This document shows positions 8,128 to 19,977 of a stretch of 64,000 bases of DNA, piece by piece. The DNA is from an uncultured Sphingomonadaceae bacterium (GTDB lineage Bacteria > Pseudomonadota > Alphaproteobacteria > Sphingomonadales > Sphingomonadaceae): positions 310,001 to 374,000 of the forward strand of contig CANLUL010000001.1 of NCBI GenBank assembly GCA_947494305.1. Reading direction: 5' to 3'. Under the pieces are notes generated by a model. The model was given only the letters and a program-made list of their open reading frames with translations. It was not told the DNA's origin and ran no database searches. The position numbers and the translations under genes were made by a program. The first letter of the stretch is position 1. Each line of letters begins with the position of its first letter.

Positions 8128-9591
8128 ATGAAGCTTAGTGACGTCGTCAATGGATTGCAGAGTCATGGTATCAATGGCGGCGATGATAAGCTTGTTACTG
8201 GTTTCGCCATCGATCATCGCAAAATTGCATCCGGGAACATTTTTGGAGCGTTTCGCGGTGCCAAGTTCAACGGTGAAGATTTTATTGAGGCGGCAGTCAA
8301 CGCAGGTGCCATTGCTATAGTCGCTCATCCCGACGCCAAGGTAAAAGGTGCGATACACATTTCTGACGCAGAGCCGCGACGGATATTCGCGCGTATGGCA
8401 GCACGATTTTTCGTACCAGTTCCCCAATGTGTAGCAGCGGTGACTGGAACCAACGGAAAAACTTCCATATCGGAAATGACGAGGCAGATATGGCGGATGG
8501 CGGGATTGAACAGCGCCTCCATCGGCACTTTAGGTGTTACGACCGCAGATCAGCAGGTGAAAACCGGCTTAACCACGCCGGATATCGTGACCTTTCTATC
8601 GAACATGTCTGGTTTGGCGCGGGAAGGTATCAGTCATGCGATATTTGAAGCGTCCAGCCACGGCTTGTCACAATATCGAACCGAAGGACTGCCTGTACAA
8701 GTGGCTGCTTTTACCAATCTGAGCCGTGATCATCTCGACTATCACGGTGACATGGACAGTTACTTCGAAGCAAAGATGCGGTTGTTTGATGAGGTGGTTG
8801 ATCCCGATGGCGCCGCCGTTATCTGGGCGGATGACACATGGTCTGACAAGGTGATTGAACGCGCGCAAAATCGTGGATTAAAAATTGTCACAGTGGGTGA
8901 GCAGGGTGAAACGCTGCGTTTGGTCTCTCGAACCCCGACCCAGCTAGGCCAAGTGCTTACGATTAACGTCGACGGAAATACGCACCGTGTCACGTTGCCG
9001 CTGATAGGTGCTTATCAGGCGGCAAATATATTATGTGCAGCTGGCATCGCGCTCAATACCGGCGGAGAAATTGAAGACGTCATTGATCACATGCAGCGGG
9101 TGCAGCCGGTAAAGGGTCGCCTTGAGCGCGCGGTGATCACCAAAGCTGGCGCGCCTGTCTATGTCGATTATGCGCATACACCCGATGGACTGCGCGCGGC
9201 GATTGCAGCGCTGCGCCCACATGTGAATGGCGCGTTGATTACGATATTTGGGGCCGGTGGGGATCGCGACAAAGGCAAGCGCCCGGAAATGGGCAGCGTT
9301 GCATCAGAGCTTTCGGACCGCGTGATTGTCACCGACGACAATCCGCGCGGAGAAGATCCAGCGGCCATACGCGCGGACATCATGGCGGAAGCAAAAGATG
9401 CGCAAGAGATTGGCGACCGCCGCGAAGCCATTGCCAAGGCGATCGATATGGCCGGTGCTGATGACATAATCTTACTGGCCGGCAAGGGACATGAGCAGGG
9501 TCAGATTATTGGCGACCGCGTAATCCCATTTGATGATGTCGAGGTTGCCCGTGAATGTGCGCGTGCACAGGCGGAAGGGCAGGTGGCGTGA
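8128..9591 (+). CDS. murE: UDP-MurNAc-L-Ala-D-Glu:meso-diaminopimelate ligase MurE
   Basis: A 487-residue ATP-dependent Mur ligase adding the third stem amino acid in the cytoplasm. The nucleotide-binding loop is TGTNGKTSI (around residue 107), and the substrate-specificity motif is DNPR within TDDNPRGEDPAAI, diagnostic of meso-diaminopimelate rather than lysine. The segment AHTPDGL and the C-terminal GKGHEQGQ are also typical. It starts three bases after ftsI, and its TGA overlaps the murF ATG by one base. Confidence 0.97.
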   Translation: MKLSDVVNGLQSHGINGGDDKLVTGFAIDHRKIASGNIFGAFRGAKFNGEDFIEAAVNAGAIAIVAHPDAKVKGAIHISDAEPRRIFARMAARFFVPVPQCVAAVTGTNGKTSISEMTRQIWRMAGLNSASIGTLGVTTADQQVKTGLTTPDIVTFLSNMSGLAREGISHAIFEASSHGLSQYRTEGLPVQVAAFTNLSRDHLDYHGDMDSYFEAKMRLFDEVVDPDGAAVIWADDTWSDKVIERAQNRGLKIVTVGEQGETLRLVSRTPTQLGQVLTINVDGNTHRVTLPLIGAYQAANILCAAGIALNTGGEIEDVIDHMQRVQPVKGRLERAVITKAGAPVYVDYAHTPDGLRAAIAALRPHVNGALITIFGAGGDRDKGKRPEMGSVASELSDRVIVTDDNPRGEDPAAIRADIMAEAKDAQEIGDRREAIAKAIDMAGADDIILLAGKGHEQGQIIGDRVIPFDDVEVARECARAQAEGQVA

Positions 9592-10982
9592 TGCCTCTGT
9601 GGACATCTTCCGAACTGGCAGAAGCAGTGGGCGGAAAAGCCAATACCGACTTTGACGTCGACGGAGTAGCTTTTGACAGCCGCGAAATTGGGCGGGGTGA
9701 TTTATTCTTTGCGCTCAAGGGCGAGCAGAGCGACGGTCACCTCTATCTTGAAGGCGTTTACAAAGCGGGTGGAGCGGGGGCAGTCGTTAACGAGCCTGCC
9801 GATGGCCCTCATGTTCTGGTGTCTGATACTACAAACGCTTTGAATCAACTCGCCATAGCTTCACGCAATCGAACCAATGCAAAAATCATTGGCGTGACAG
9901 GATCGGTCGGCAAAACCGGAACGAAAGAAGCGCTATATGCAGCGCTCGACCGCTGCTGTTTTGGCAAGGCGCATCGATCGGTGAAAAGCTACAACAACCA
10001 TGTTGGCGTTCCTTTGAGCCTTTCACGAATGCCTGCAAATTCTGAATATGGCATTTTCGAAATGGGGATGAACCATGCCGGCGAACTTTCTGGATTGACC
10101 CAATTGGTTCGCCCTCATGTCGCAATCATCACCGCAATCGCCCCGGCGCATATCGGTAACTTTGAAAATATCGAGGGTATTGCCGATGCCAAGGCCGAGA
10201 TTTTTGAAGGATTGGTTGATGGTGGTACCGCCGTCATTCCCTACGATAGTCCGCATTATGAGCAGTTACGCGCCAAAGCCGCTCAATATACCGACAACAT
10301 CATATCATTCGGTTTTGACAAAGCCGCCGATGTGCATGCGGTTGAAGTAGTTCCTGCTGCAGGAGGTGGCTCGCTGGTAACGGCAAAAATACAAGGCCGC
10401 AGTCTATGTTTCACCATTGCCGAAGCCGGTAAACATTGGGTTTCCAACGCCTTGGCGATCATGGCGGCGGTCAAAGCAGTAGGCGGCGATTTGGCCGCTG
10501 CCGGTTTGGCTTTGGCCGAGCTGGGAGGAATCGCCGGACGCGGAAAGCGCCAAGAGATTAATCTCAATTCTGGCGGTAAGGCCATCGTTATCGATGAGAG
10601 CTACAATGCCAATCCGATTTCAATGAAGGCGACTTTGGCGCAGTATGCAACAGAGGAATGTCGCGGTAAGAAAATCACTATTCTTGGTGCTATGGGTGAG
10701 CTGGGAGAAAAAGCTCAAATATTCCATGAGGCGCTGGCGGACGATATTATCGCGGCAGATGTAAACACTGTTATCCTGGTCGGCGAGGAAATGGCTCATA
10801 CCGCCGCAAAGCTGAATGATCACCTTGATTGCGATGCGCAAATATCGCATGTGGCCAGCGCTTCGGAGGCGCTGACCGAGGTCGCACAGATAATCAGCGA
10901 CGAAGACATCCTTCTGATCAAGGGGTCAAATTATTTGGGGCTTGCCCAGGTTGTGAACGCCTTGGCGAGCGGGGAGTATTAA
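9591..10982 (+). CDS. murF: UDP-MurNAc-tripeptide:D-Ala-D-Ala ligase MurF
   Basis: A 463-residue Mur ligase that adds the D-alanyl-D-alanine dipeptide, completing the UDP-MurNAc-pentapeptide. The P-loop is [11 protein letters not shown], with the following segment [13 protein letters not shown] diagnostic for Mur[12 protein letters not shown] is also conserved. The ATG at 9591 shares its A with the murE stop; the upstream in-frame GTG or TTG starts lie inside murE and are not needed. It ends in an overlap with mraY. Confidence 0.97.
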   Translation: MPLWTSSELAEAVGGKANTDFDVDGVAFDSREIGRGDLFFALKGEQSDGHLYLEGVYKAGGAGAVVNEPADGPHVLVSDTTNALNQLAIASRNRTNAKIIGVTGSVGKTGTKEALYAALDRCCFGKAHRSVKSYNNHVGVPLSLSRMPANSEYGIFEMGMNHAGELSGLTQLVRPHVAIITAIAPAHIGNFENIEGIADAKAEIFEGLVDGGTAVIPYDSPHYEQLRAKAAQYTDNIISFGFDKAADVHAVEVVPAAGGGSLVTAKIQGRSLCFTIAEAGKHWVSNALAIMAAVKAVGGDLAAAGLALAELGGIAGRGKRQEINLNSGGKAIVIDESYNANPISMKATLAQYATEECRGKKITILGAMGELGEKAQIFHEALADDIIAADVNTVILVGEEMAHTAAKLNDHLDCDAQISHVASASEALTEVAQIISDEDILLIKGSNYLGLAQVVNALASGEY

Positions 10983-12052
10983 TGTTTTATTTGCTGGCAC
11001 AATGGCTTGAGTTTGAAGGTATCTTCAACGTGTTTCGTTATTTGAGTTTCCGCTCAGGTGCGGCAGTCGCGACGGCCTTGTTCATTGGTATGATGATCGG
11101 CCCTCGTTTCATCAACATGTTGCGCATGAAACAGGGTAAGGGTCAGCCAATCCGAGAGGATGGCCCGGTTACGCATTTCAAAAAAGCAGGTACGCCAACG
11201 ATGGGCGGCTTGATGATCTTGATCTCTCTAAATGTTTCCCTGTTACTTTGGATGGATCTCAGCAACATATTTGTCTGGGCTTGTATCTTCGTAACTTTGG
11301 GTTTTGGTGCCATTGGTTTCATGGATGACTATGACAAGGTCAGCAAAGCCAGTCACAAAGGTGTTCCCGGACGTGTTCGACTGGTCATGGAATTTGTTGT
11401 CGCCGGTTTTGCGACGTGGCTGATTGTCCAGCAGATTGGCACTGACCTTTACGTGCCGTTCTTTAATGATGTGCAGATACCGCTCGGTTGGTTCTACTAT
11501 CCTTTTGCAATGTTCGTGATTGTCGGGGCCGGTAACGCGGTGAATTTGACGGATGGATTGGACGGACTTGCAACTATGCCGGTTGCAATTGCGGCGGCGA
11601 CATTCCTGATTCTCGTGTATCTATCCGGCAATGCGGTTTTCTCCGAATATCTTGGCATTCCTTTTGTGAAGGGTTCTGGCGAATTGGCTATTTTTTGTGC
11701 ATGCATAATTGGTGCCTGCTTAGCTTTTCTCTGGTTCAACGCACCACCGGCAGCAGTGTTTATGGGCGATACTGGCAGCCTGGCATTGGGCGGAGCGCTT
11801 GGAGCGATAGCGGTTTCCATCCATCACGAGATTGTTCTGGCTATCGTCGGCGGGTTGTTTGTCCTCGAAGCTGTATCGGTAATCGTGCAAGTATTTTTCT
11901 TCAAACGAACGGGTAAACGCGTGTTCCGCATGGCGCCTATCCACCATCATTTTGAGCAACTTGGTTGGTCTGAGTCCACCGTGGTGATCCGCTTCTGGAT
12001 CATCTCTCTGGTACTTGCACTGGCCGGATTGGCGACGCTGAAACTCAGATGA
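10982..12052 (+). CDS. mraY: Phospho-N-acetylmuramoyl-pentapeptide transferase MraY
   Basis: A 356-residue integral membrane enzyme with about ten helices. It transfers phospho-MurNAc-pentapeptide to undecaprenyl phosphate, giving lipid I. Conserved cytoplasmic loops are visible: [14 protein letters not shown] (the aspartate pair that binds magnesium), [10 protein letters not shown] and the histidine-rich APIHHHFE near the C-terminus. The ATG at 10982 shares one base with the murF stop. It overlaps murD by four bases. Confidence 0.97.
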   Translation: MFYLLAQWLEFEGIFNVFRYLSFRSGAAVATALFIGMMIGPRFINMLRMKQGKGQPIREDGPVTHFKKAGTPTMGGLMILISLNVSLLLWMDLSNIFVWACIFVTLGFGAIGFMDDYDKVSKASHKGVPGRVRLVMEFVVAGFATWLIVQQIGTDLYVPFFNDVQIPLGWFYYPFAMFVIVGAGNAVNLTDGLDGLATMPVAIAAATFLILVYLSGNAVFSEYLGIPFVKGSGELAIFCACIIGACLAFLWFNAPPAAVFMGDTGSLALGGALGAIAVSIHHEIVLAIVGGLFVLEAVSVIVQVFFFKRTGKRVFRMAPIHHHFEQLGWSESTVVIRFWIISLVLALAGLATLKLR

Positions 12053-13380
12053 TTACCTCCACCGCCTTTGCTGGAAAGAAATATGCCATTCTCGGATTGG
12101 CACGTTCCGGCATGGCGGTTCTAGATGCATTGCTAGCTAGCGGCGCAGAGGTCGTGGCCTGGGACAATCAAAGCGAGGTTCGCGACAGTGTTAAGGATCG
12201 TGTGGCGATATCAGATCTGATGGAGACCGATCTTAGCGATTGCGAGGCAATCGTGGTCTCACCGGGTGTGCCGCTTAACAGCCATCCTATTGTACAAAAG
12301 GCTGAGCAAGATGGCGTGCCGGTTATTGGTGACATCGAACTCTTTGCCCAGGCACGTGCATCTCTTCCCGATCATAAGGTTGTTGGTATCACTGGTACCA
12401 ATGGAAAATCGACAACGACAGCGTTGCTAACCCATATGCTGGAAAGCAATGGCAAGGCGGCCTTGATGGGCGGCAATATTGGTTTGCCTATCATGTCACA
12501 GGAACCTTTGCCTGCCGGTGGTATCTATGTTCTGGAACTCTCCAGCTACCAGATAGACTTGACCCAAAGTCTGGATTGTGACGTTGCAATTCTGATCAAT
12601 ATCTCACCTGACCATCTGGATCGTTATGATAGTTTTGATCATTATGCGGCTTCAAAGGCGCGTTTGTTCGACATGATGACGTCCGATCATACAGCTATCA
12701 TCAGCGGCGTAGATGAAAAATCACAGATGGTCTTGGGACTGTTGCGTCAAGATGGCCGGATATATGATATAGTCGACTTGAGCGCGGCTGAAGGCACGGG
12801 TCAGGAAAACTGGCCGTCCTTGCAAGGACCACATAATTTGCAAAACGCAATAGTTGCGGCGTCTGCTTCGGCTGCACTTGGGCTGAACGAGATGCAAATT
12901 CGCGATGCCTTAGCTAGCTTCCGAGGTTTGCCACATAGAATGGAACGCGTTGCCGAAGCGAATGGTGTGTTATTTTTGAATGATAGCAAAGCAACCAACC
13001 CGGCATCCACCGGTCCTGCCCTTGGGGCCTATTCAAAAATCCATTGGATATTGGGTGGCCTGGCGAAAGACGATAATCTGGACGATTGCACACCTTACTT
13101 TGGGAATGTTGTAAAAGCATATACAATTGGCGAAGCAGCTGCGATGTTTGAAGAACTGCTTGCCCCCCATGTAGCGGTCGAACCTTGTGAAATGATGCTG
13201 ACGGCAGTGCAACGCGCAGCAGCCAATGCGCGATCTGGTGACGTAGTGTTGCTGTCTCCCGCCTGTGCATCTTTTGACCAGTTTAAAGATTTTGAAGCGC
13301 GCGGAAAATGTTTCACATCCTGCGTGAATTCCGTGATCGAAAAAAACCAGATTGGCACCGCCAATCGGGAGGCCATGTAA
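12049..13380 (+). CDS. murD: UDP-N-acetylmuramoyl-L-alanine:D-glutamate ligase MurD
   Basis: A 443-residue Mur ligase that adds D-glutamate as the second stem residue. The N-terminal Rossmann segment [12 protein letters not shown] binds the UDP substrate, the P-loop is [12 protein letters not shown] (about 114-125), and LSSYQID and [10 protein letters not shown] are conserved in MurD. The C-terminal [10 protein letters not shown] segment is typical. It has a four-base overlap with mraY and a one-base overlap with ftsW. Confidence 0.97.
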   Translation: MITSTAFAGKKYAILGLARSGMAVLDALLASGAEVVAWDNQSEVRDSVKDRVAISDLMETDLSDCEAIVVSPGVPLNSHPIVQKAEQDGVPVIGDIELFAQARASLPDHKVVGITGTNGKSTTTALLTHMLESNGKAALMGGNIGLPIMSQEPLPAGGIYVLELSSYQIDLTQSLDCDVAILINISPDHLDRYDSFDHYAASKARLFDMMTSDHTAIISGVDEKSQMVLGLLRQDGRIYDIVDLSAAEGTGQENWPSLQGPHNLQNAIVAASASAALGLNEMQIRDALASFRGLPHRMERVAEANGVLFLNDSKATNPASTGPALGAYSKIHWILGGLAKDDNLDDCTPYFGNVVKAYTIGEAAAMFEELLAPHVAVEPCEMMLTAVQRAAANARSGDVVLLSPACASFDQFKDFEARGKCFTSCVNSVIEKNQIGTANREAM

Positions 13381-14627
13381 TGAGCGAAGCAACTACCCAT
13401 TCCGTCGGACCGGAGCTGGCGTCAGGCCTGAAGAAGAAACGCTTTCAATTGCAATCACGCTTGGGTCGCAGTGACCGATCACCACTGGCCATTTGGTTTT
13501 GGGAATTGGATCGGGTGCTACTCGGCCTGATTATGACATTAGTCGCTATTGGCTTGATTGCTATTGCAGCAGCATCACCTGTGGCGGCCATTAAACATAG
13601 TTCTGATACTGTGACACTGAATTCTTTGCACTATTTCTACCGCCAACTCATGTGGGTTGCGGTGGGTGTGCCGGTAATGCTGCTCGTGTCCATGGCGCCA
13701 AAGGAAACAGCGCGACGCTTTGCTATAATTGCTGCCATAGTGGCTTTCATTTTGCTGTTTCTCGTACCGATAATGGGTAACACGGTGAACGGTGCAAAAC
13801 GTTGGATTGGCTATGGTTTTGCAACGATCCAACCGGGTGAGTTTCTGAAGCCATTTTACGCTGTGTCCCTCGCTTGGCTTTTATCACTTCGGGCGAAGGA
13901 TGAATCGCTGCCGGTCATACCACTTTCCTTTGTGCTAACTGGCATCGTTGCGCTGTTATTGATGATGCAACCCAATCTGGGTCAGACGATTATTTTCTGC
14001 GGTATCTGGTTCACCTTGATGATGCTCTCCGGGCTTTCAGCTCGTTTTATTGCGGCGATTAGTATTGGCGGTGTTGGCGGAATTATCGGCGCCTATTTTC
14101 TTTATCCCGTTGCGACCCAACGGATCAACTCATGGTTATTTGGCGGCGATGAATTTGATCAGGTTATGTTGGCGCACAAAGCGCTGACGGGGGGCGGCCT
14201 GCTGGGTACCGGGCCGGGTTTGGGAACAGAAAAATTCAAACTACCCGAGGCCCATACCGACTATATTTTCTCTGTCATTGGTGAAGAATTTGGATTGCTC
14301 GCCTGTGCTGCAATCGCGTTGGTCTACGTTGCAATTATTGTCCGTGTGTTCCTGCGTTTGCTAGACGAAGAAGATAATTTCATCATTCTGGCTGTTGCCG
14401 GCATTACGGCACAAATTGGCGGCCAGGCATTGATCAATATGGCCGTCAACTTGCAGTTATTTCCATCCAAAGGCATGACATTGCCATTGATCAGCTATGG
14501 CGGTTCCTCCTTTATCGCTCTGTCATTGGGATTAGGCCTTTTGCTCGCATTCACCCGCCGAAACCCCTATCTTGATCGTTCACAATATGTCCAAACATGG
14601 ACACCGAACAAGCAGGTGACGACATGA
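13380..14627 (+). CDS. ftsW: Septal peptidoglycan glycosyltransferase FtsW (SEDS)
   Basis: A 415-residue SEDS-family protein with about ten membrane helices that polymerises glycan strands at the septum together with FtsI. Family signatures include GAKRWIGYG, the FLKPFYA segment, and LPLISYGGSSF near the C-terminus. A cytoplasmic N-terminus of about 40 basic residues precedes the first helix. The ATG at 13380 overlaps the murD stop by one base; a longer frame reaching into murD is rejected. The stop overlaps the murG ATG. Confidence 0.96.
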   Translation: MSEATTHSVGPELASGLKKKRFQLQSRLGRSDRSPLAIWFWELDRVLLGLIMTLVAIGLIAIAAASPVAAIKHSSDTVTLNSLHYFYRQLMWVAVGVPVMLLVSMAPKETARRFAIIAAIVAFILLFLVPIMGNTVNGAKRWIGYGFATIQPGEFLKPFYAVSLAWLLSLRAKDESLPVIPLSFVLTGIVALLLMMQPNLGQTIIFCGIWFTLMMLSGLSARFIAAISIGGVGGIIGAYFLYPVATQRINSWLFGGDEFDQVMLAHKALTGGGLLGTGPGLGTEKFKLPEAHTDYIFSVIGEEFGLLACAAIALVYVAIIVRVFLRLLDEEDNFIILAVAGITAQIGGQALINMAVNLQLFPSKGMTLPLISYGGSSFIALSLGLGLLLAFTRRNPYLDRSQYVQTWTPNKQVTT

Positions 14628-15808
14628 GTTTTTCCAAACATTACGTGCTGGCCGCGGGCGGTACTGGTGGTCATATGATCCCGGCCTACGCCTTGGCAAA
14701 GGAGCTGGTTTTACGCGGACATCGGGTCGCGTTGATCACCGACGAGCGCGGAGAGAAAATTCCCGGCATGGTCGACGAAGGACAGGTCCATGTTTTGCCA
14801 GCGGGTCGCATAACCAAGGACCCCCGTGGCTGGTTGAAAGGCGTAAGGGCCATCATGCAGGGCCGCAAAATGGCCATGCAGCTCTACAAGACATTTGAGC
14901 CATCAGCGGTTGTTGGCTTTGGTGGTTATCCAGCTTTCCCGGCATTATTGGCAGCAAACCGAATGGATGTGCCAACAATTGTTCATGAGCAAAACGCTGT
15001 ATTAGGTAGAGTGAACAGACTGGCCGCACGCGGAGTCAATGCGATCGCGACATCCTATCCCGATGTTTTGCGGATTAAACCAAAATATGCCGAAAAGGTA
15101 CATTTGGTTGGTAATCCGGTTCGACAGGAAGTGATCGACCTGCGCGAAGAGCCCTATCCGCCGCTCAGTGAAGAAGGCGTGTTCCGTGTTTTGATTACCG
15201 GTGGTAGCCAAGGTGCGACTATTCTTTCCGACGTTGTCCCCGATGCGATGGCGATGTTGCCCATGCATTTGCGGCGCCGTCTTCAGATTACCCAGCAATG
15301 CCGTGAACAGGATATTGAACGCGTCCGCGCCAAATATGCAGAACATGATATCCCGGCGGAACTGGCCACTTATCTTCCGGATCTTCCGCAACGGCTCGGA
15401 TGGGCACATCTGGTGATCGGACGGGCAGGGGCTTCGACCATTGCCGAGCTGACTACGGCGGGTCGTCCCGCAATATTGATCCCGCTTCCGATCGCGACCG
15501 ATGATCATCAGACCTATAACGTGAAGGAAATGGTTGCCGCTGGCGGTGCCCGTTCGATCCAGCAGCCTAGGTTCACAGCTAAGGAACTGGCCAAGCAAAT
15601 GCAGAAAATGGCGCTTGCCCCTGGGGCATTAGAAAACGCGGCACGCTTTGCCAAAAAATGTGGCCGTCCCGATGCGGTGGGCGATCTGGCTGATCTTGTG
15701 GAAAGCATTGGCACATCACCGCTTAGCAAGCCGCTCAAGTCAAAGGCTGAAAAGCCATCGATTATTCCAGCGCCAAAACAAGCGCTGGCGAAAGAGACTA
15801 CCGAATGA
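14624..15808 (+). CDS. murG: UDP-GlcNAc:lipid I GlcNAc transferase MurG
   Basis: A 394-residue GT-B glycosyltransferase on the inner face of the membrane that converts lipid I to lipid II. The glycine-rich loops [10 protein letters not shown] (N-domain), GFGGYPAFP and GGSQGA, and the donor-binding segment [12 protein letters not shown], are all present. It is some 30 residues longer than usual because of a Lys/Pro-rich C-terminal tail after about residue 362, which looks disordered. The ATG at 14624 gives an ATGA overlap with ftsW. It has a four-base overlap with murC. Confidence 0.96.
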   Translation: MSFSKHYVLAAGGTGGHMIPAYALAKELVLRGHRVALITDERGEKIPGMVDEGQVHVLPAGRITKDPRGWLKGVRAIMQGRKMAMQLYKTFEPSAVVGFGGYPAFPALLAANRMDVPTIVHEQNAVLGRVNRLAARGVNAIATSYPDVLRIKPKYAEKVHLVGNPVRQEVIDLREEPYPPLSEEGVFRVLITGGSQGATILSDVVPDAMAMLPMHLRRRLQITQQCREQDIERVRAKYAEHDIPAELATYLPDLPQRLGWAHLVIGRAGASTIAELTTAGRPAILIPLPIATDDHQTYNVKEMVAAGGARSIQQPRFTAKELAKQMQKMALAPGALENAARFAKKCGRPDAVGDLADLVESIGTSPLSKPLKSKAEKPSIIPAPKQALAKETTE

Positions 15809-17211
15809 AGGGTGTAGGCACCGATATCGGGACGATCCATTTCGTCGGCATTGGCGGCATAGGCATGTCCGGCATTGCTGAGGTCATGCATAATCTGGGC
15901 TATCAAGTGCAGGGCAGTGATATTGCTGAAGGCTACGTGATCGAAGGGCTGCGTTCCAAAGGTATAGAAGTCAAAATTGGCCATTCTCCGGAAAATGTTG
16001 ACGGGGTTGCAGTTGTGGTCACTTCCACAGCCGTCAAACGCGGTAACCCTGAAGTCGAAGCGGCTTTGACCAATCGCATTCCGTTAGTGCGCCGTGCAGA
16101 AATGCTAGCTGAGCTGATGCGCCTGAAATCCACTATCGCCATTGCGGGAACGCACGGCAAGACAACCACCACCTCTATGGTTGCGGCGATGCTTGATGCG
16201 GGCGGTATTGATCCCACGGTCATCAACGGTGGTATCATCAATCAATATGGCTCGAACGCCCGTCTGGGCGACAGCGAATGGATGGTGATCGAAGCCGATG
16301 AAAGTGATGGCAGTTTTCTGCGCCTTGACGGCACTATTGCTGTGGTTACCAATATCGATCCGGAACATCTGGATCACTATGGAAGCTTTGACAAAATCAA
16401 AGACAGCTTCATTGAGTTTATAGAAAATGTTCCTTTTTACGGTGTTGCGATTTTGTGCATCGATCATCCGGAAGTACAGGCGATATTGCCGCGCATCCGC
16501 GACCGCCGGATCATGTCATACGGCTTCTCCGCGCAGGCGGATGTAAAAGGCGTGAATGTCACGCCTGTTGCTGGCGGCAATCGCTTTGATGTTGTCGTGA
16601 CTGATCGTGATGGAGAGACGCGGACTATCGAAGGGATCGAACTACCGATGCCTGGGCGCCACAATGTCCAGAATGCGATAGCCGCCGTTGCCGTTGGTTT
16701 GGAAATGGGAATGACGGACGAGCAGATTGCTCAAGGCTTTGATCATTTTGGCGGTGTCAAACGACGCTTTACCAATGTCGGCGAGATTGATGGTGTGACC
16801 GTCATAGACGACTACGCCCATCACCCGGTTGAGATACAGGCGGTGCTTTCCGCTGCCCGTGAAGGAGCAGAGGGTCGTGTGATAGCGGTGGTGCAGCCAC
16901 ACAGGTTTACGCGCCTCCGTGATCATATGGAAGAATTCCAGCAAGCCTTTAACGATGCAGACATGGTCTATGTCACGCCAGTTTTTGTTGCCGGTGAAGA
17001 CCCGATTGACGGTGTGAATAGCGAAGCGCTTGCCGAAGGTTTGCGCAAACGTGGGCACCGTGTTGCCGAAACGGTGGAGGATCAGGCTGATCTTGTCGCG
17101 AAGCTGTCCGAAGTGGCTCAAGCAAAGGATATGATTGTTTGCCTTGGCGCAGGCGACATTACCAAATGGGCCGCCGGAATGGCCGATGCGATAAAAGAGG
17201 TGCGGGCATGA
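15805..17211 (+). CDS. murC: UDP-N-acetylmuramate:L-alanine ligase MurC
   Basis: A 468-residue Mur ligase that attaches the first stem amino acid, L-alanine, to UDP-MurNAc. The N-terminal motif is [11 protein letters not shown], the P-loop is [12 protein letters not shown] (about 113-124), and [16 protein letters not shown] and QPHRFTR are diagnostic of MurC. The length is normal. It overlaps murG and murB by four bases each. Confidence 0.97.
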   Translation: MKGVGTDIGTIHFVGIGGIGMSGIAEVMHNLGYQVQGSDIAEGYVIEGLRSKGIEVKIGHSPENVDGVAVVVTSTAVKRGNPEVEAALTNRIPLVRRAEMLAELMRLKSTIAIAGTHGKTTTTSMVAAMLDAGGIDPTVINGGIINQYGSNARLGDSEWMVIEADESDGSFLRLDGTIAVVTNIDPEHLDHYGSFDKIKDSFIEFIENVPFYGVAILCIDHPEVQAILPRIRDRRIMSYGFSAQADVKGVNVTPVAGGNRFDVVVTDRDGETRTIEGIELPMPGRHNVQNAIAAVAVGLEMGMTDEQIAQGFDHFGGVKRRFTNVGEIDGVTVIDDYAHHPVEIQAVLSAAREGAEGRVIAVVQPHRFTRLRDHMEEFQQAFNDADMVYVTPVFVAGEDPIDGVNSEALAEGLRKRGHRVAETVEDQADLVAKLSEVAQAKDMIVCLGAGDITKWAAGMADAIKEVRA

Positions 17212-18125
17212 GCGCTGTCGCGACCCTTCCAAGCGTAAGCGGCAAGCTGACGGCACAAGCTGATTTGGCAAAGCTGGTCTGGTTCAAAAGTGGCGGTCCG
17301 GCTGAATGGCTGTTCGAGCCAAAAGACATTGAAGATTTACAGGAATTTCTCCGGAACCTCGATCCGGAAACACAGGTCTGGCCTTTAGGGCTAGGGTCCA
17401 ATCTGATCATACGCGATGGGGGCATCCAGGGCGTTGTGATCAGATTGGGCAAGGCATTTGCTGGTATTGAAACCGTCTCCAAAGGGACATTTGAGATCGA
17501 TAATGCGCTGATTTGCGGAGCCGGGGCACCGGGTATTTCAGCAGCGAGCATGGCACGTGATCACGGAATTGCCGGCATGGAATTCCTGCGCGGTATTCCC
17601 GGAACGGTGGGCGGCGCTGTGCGGATGAATGCCGGGGCCTATGGACGCGAAATCTGTGACATTTTGGAAAGCGCCGACGTAGTGATGCGCAACGGCGATC
17701 TGGCAACCATCGCACTTGCAGATATGGGCTACACTTATCGCCATTCGGAACTGCCCGAAGGTTCCATAGTGGTATCTACTAAATTGCGCGGAGAAGAGGG
17801 TGATCCGACAACCATTGGTGCGGAAATGAAGCGCATAGCTGATGAGCGTGAAGCTTCTCAGCCTCTCAGAACTAAAACCGGCGGAAGCACATTCAAAAAC
17901 CCCGAGGGTAAAAAGGCGTGGCAGCTTGTCGATGAAGCCGGATGCCGTGGTCTGCAAATCGGACAGGCTCAGGTTTCGGAAAAACATTGCAATTTCCTCA
18001 TCAACCTTGGCGGTGCGACTTCGGCGGATATCGAAGCGCTTGGCGATGAAGTACGAAAGCGCGTGAAAGCCAATAGTGGTGTTGAACTACAGTGGGAAAT
18101 CCAGCGTGTGGGGGATGCGGCATGA
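17208..18125 (+). CDS. murB: UDP-N-acetylenolpyruvoylglucosamine reductase MurB
   Basis: A 305-residue FAD-dependent reductase that makes UDP-MurNAc from the enolpyruvyl precursor. FAD-binding segments include [13 protein letters not shown] and the [18 protein letters not shown] stretch; the catalytic serine lies in [10 protein letters not shown]. The short length and this motif place it in the type II (short) MurB class. The ATG at 17208 overlaps the murC stop; its own stop overlaps ddl. Confidence 0.97.
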   Translation: MSAVATLPSVSGKLTAQADLAKLVWFKSGGPAEWLFEPKDIEDLQEFLRNLDPETQVWPLGLGSNLIIRDGGIQGVVIRLGKAFAGIETVSKGTFEIDNALICGAGAPGISAASMARDHGIAGMEFLRGIPGTVGGAVRMNAGAYGREICDILESADVVMRNGDLATIALADMGYTYRHSELPEGSIVVSTKLRGEEGDPTTIGAEMKRIADEREASQPLRTKTGGSTFKNPEGKKAWQLVDEAGCRGLQIGQAQVSEKHCNFLINLGGATSADIEALGDEVRKRVKANSGVELQWEIQRVGDAA

Positions 18126-19054
18126 GCGCCATGGATAAACAGCACCTTCACATTGCGGTCTTGATGGGTGGATGGTCCAATGAACGCGAAGTGTCATTGA
18201 TGAGCGGTAAAGGCGTCGCTGATGCGCTCGAAAAAAACGGCCACAAAGTAACCCGCGTCGATATGGACCGCAATATCGCGCTGGTGCTGGATGGCTTGAA
18301 ACCCGATGTGGTGTTCAACGCGCTACACGGTGTTCCCGGTGAGGACGGTTCTGTGCAGGGCATGCTGGATCTGATGCAGATTCCCTATACGCATAGCGGT
18401 ATGGTTAGCTCGGTTATCGCCATCGATAAAGAGCTCACGAAGCAACAACTTGTACCAGTCGGCATTCCGATGCCCGATGGTAAAATGGTCAAGAGCGCAG
18501 AAATCCATAAAGCCGATCCATTGCCGCGTCCCTATGTATTGAAACCGGTCAACGAGGGATCTTCAGTCGGTGTTGCGATTGTCAAAGATGACAGCAATTA
18601 CGGCAATCCAATTGGTAAGGACGTCTCTGGCCCATGGCAGGAATTTGACGAGCTGCTCGCCGAACCCTTTATCAAGGGCCGTGAGTTGACCACTGCGGTT
18701 ATTGGCGGGAAAGCGATGTGTGTCACCGAGCTAAAACCCAAATCCGGGTTTTACGATTTCGATTCCAAATATACCGACGGATTGACCGACCATATCTGTC
18801 CAGCCGAAATCCCAGCGGACATTGAAAAACTTTGTCTCGATTACGCCCTGAAAGCGCACCAGATTCTGGGGTGCAAGGGCGCATCGCGGACTGACTATCG
18901 CTGGGATGATGAGCTAGGTGCCAATGGCCTGTTCGTCCTTGAAACCAATACACAGCCTGGCATGACGCCGCTCAGCCTGGTCCCCGAACAGGCGAAGCAT
19001 ATGGGTATTAGCTATGAAGAATTGGTCGAAATGATCGTGAGAGAGGCCTTATGA
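18122..19054 (+). CDS. ddl: D-alanine:D-alanine ligase Ddl
   Basis: A 310-residue ATP-grasp enzyme that makes the D-Ala-D-Ala dipeptide used by MurF. Seen are the N-terminal VLMGGWSNEREVSLMSG, the HGVPGEDGSVQG loop, the KPVNEGSSVGV ATP-binding segment, and NTQPGMTPLSLVPEQA at the C-terminus. Start ATG 18122 gives a four-base overlap with murB; an internal ATG at 18131 is possible. It overlaps ftsQ by four bases. Confidence 0.96.
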   Translation: MSAMDKQHLHIAVLMGGWSNEREVSLMSGKGVADALEKNGHKVTRVDMDRNIALVLDGLKPDVVFNALHGVPGEDGSVQGMLDLMQIPYTHSGMVSSVIAIDKELTKQQLVPVGIPMPDGKMVKSAEIHKADPLPRPYVLKPVNEGSSVGVAIVKDDSNYGNPIGKDVSGPWQEFDELLAEPFIKGRELTTAVIGGKAMCVTELKPKSGFYDFDSKYTDGLTDHICPAEIPADIEKLCLDYALKAHQILGCKGASRTDYRWDDELGANGLFVLETNTQPGMTPLSLVPEQAKHMGISYEELVEMIVREAL

Positions 19055-19929
19055 CAACCGCGAAACGTATCAACCGGAAGACCAAAGGCAAACCGCGTAA
19101 GGCGGCCAAACGCCGGGTCAAACAGGTTTCGATTTTTGATAAACTGCTTCGCGCCATGCCAATTTCGGAGGCGCAGGTTCAAAAAAGCCTGACGGTCGGC
19201 CTCATTGGTGTATTCATCTTGGGCGCCTTCACTGTTGGCCACTATTCCGGCATTAACGAGACGGTTAAAACCGAAGCCGCAACGATGGTCAGCAATGCCG
19301 GATTCCAGGTTGAGAAAGTAGAAGTGACAGGTGTCGACCGGATTGATGAACTGAAGGTCTATGAAATCGCATTGGCGCAAAAAGATCGATCTATGCTGCT
19401 GGTCGATATTGACCAGGTCCGTGAAGATTTGATCGCTAATGGATGGATTAAAGAAGCCCGTATTTCACGGAAACTGCCAGATACATTGATTGTCGAGATT
19501 GTGGAACGCGAGCCAATCGCGGTTTGGCAACGAGACGGGAAATTGTCGCTAATCGATAGCACCGGGTTTCCGTTGGAAGATATTCAAAAAGAAGAAATTC
19601 CAGATCTTCCGGTTCTGGTTGGCAAGAAAGCTAATAAGCGTGTCCAACAATTGGAAAAGCTGTTGGACGTCGCTCCAGCGCTTCGCCCGATGGTGACGGG
19701 CGCGACATGGATCGGTAATCGCCGCTGGAACTTGGAGTTCGATAGCGGAGAAACATTGGCACTGCCAGAAGGGGAGGAAACTGCATCCGCAGCCTTGCTC
19801 AACTTCGCGCGAATGGATGGTGTCAATCGATTGTTGGGGCGCGGTGTCGTGCATTTTGATCTGAGGGATGCAGAGCGTGCCTATCTGCGCATGCCCAAGA
19901 AACCAGAGCCAAAACAACCAGATAGTTAA
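19051..19929 (+). CDS. ftsQ: Cell division protein FtsQ
   Basis: A 292-residue bitopic protein with a very basic cytoplasmic N-terminus (about 30 residues rich in Lys/Arg), one transmembrane helix (about 48-70), a POTRA domain (about 85-155, containing VEKVEVTGVDRI and the IVEREPIAVWQ strand) and the periplasmic FtsQ beta-domain. FtsQ recruits FtsL/FtsB to the divisome. It overlaps ddl by four bases; ftsA follows after 48 bases. Confidence 0.95.
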   Translation: MTTAKRINRKTKGKPRKAAKRRVKQVSIFDKLLRAMPISEAQVQKSLTVGLIGVFILGAFTVGHYSGINETVKTEAATMVSNAGFQVEKVEVTGVDRIDELKVYEIALAQKDRSMLLVDIDQVREDLIANGWIKEARISRKLPDTLIVEIVEREPIAVWQRDGKLSLIDSTGFPLEDIQKEEIPDLPVLVGKKANKRVQQLEKLLDVAPALRPMVTGATWIGNRRWNLEFDSGETLALPEGEETASAALLNFARMDGVNRLLGRGVVHFDLRDAERAYLRMPKKPEPKQPDS

Positions 19930-19977
19930 ATCGCCACGTTTCAGTTTCTGGATAGAATGAAGATTAGGGAGTAAGAC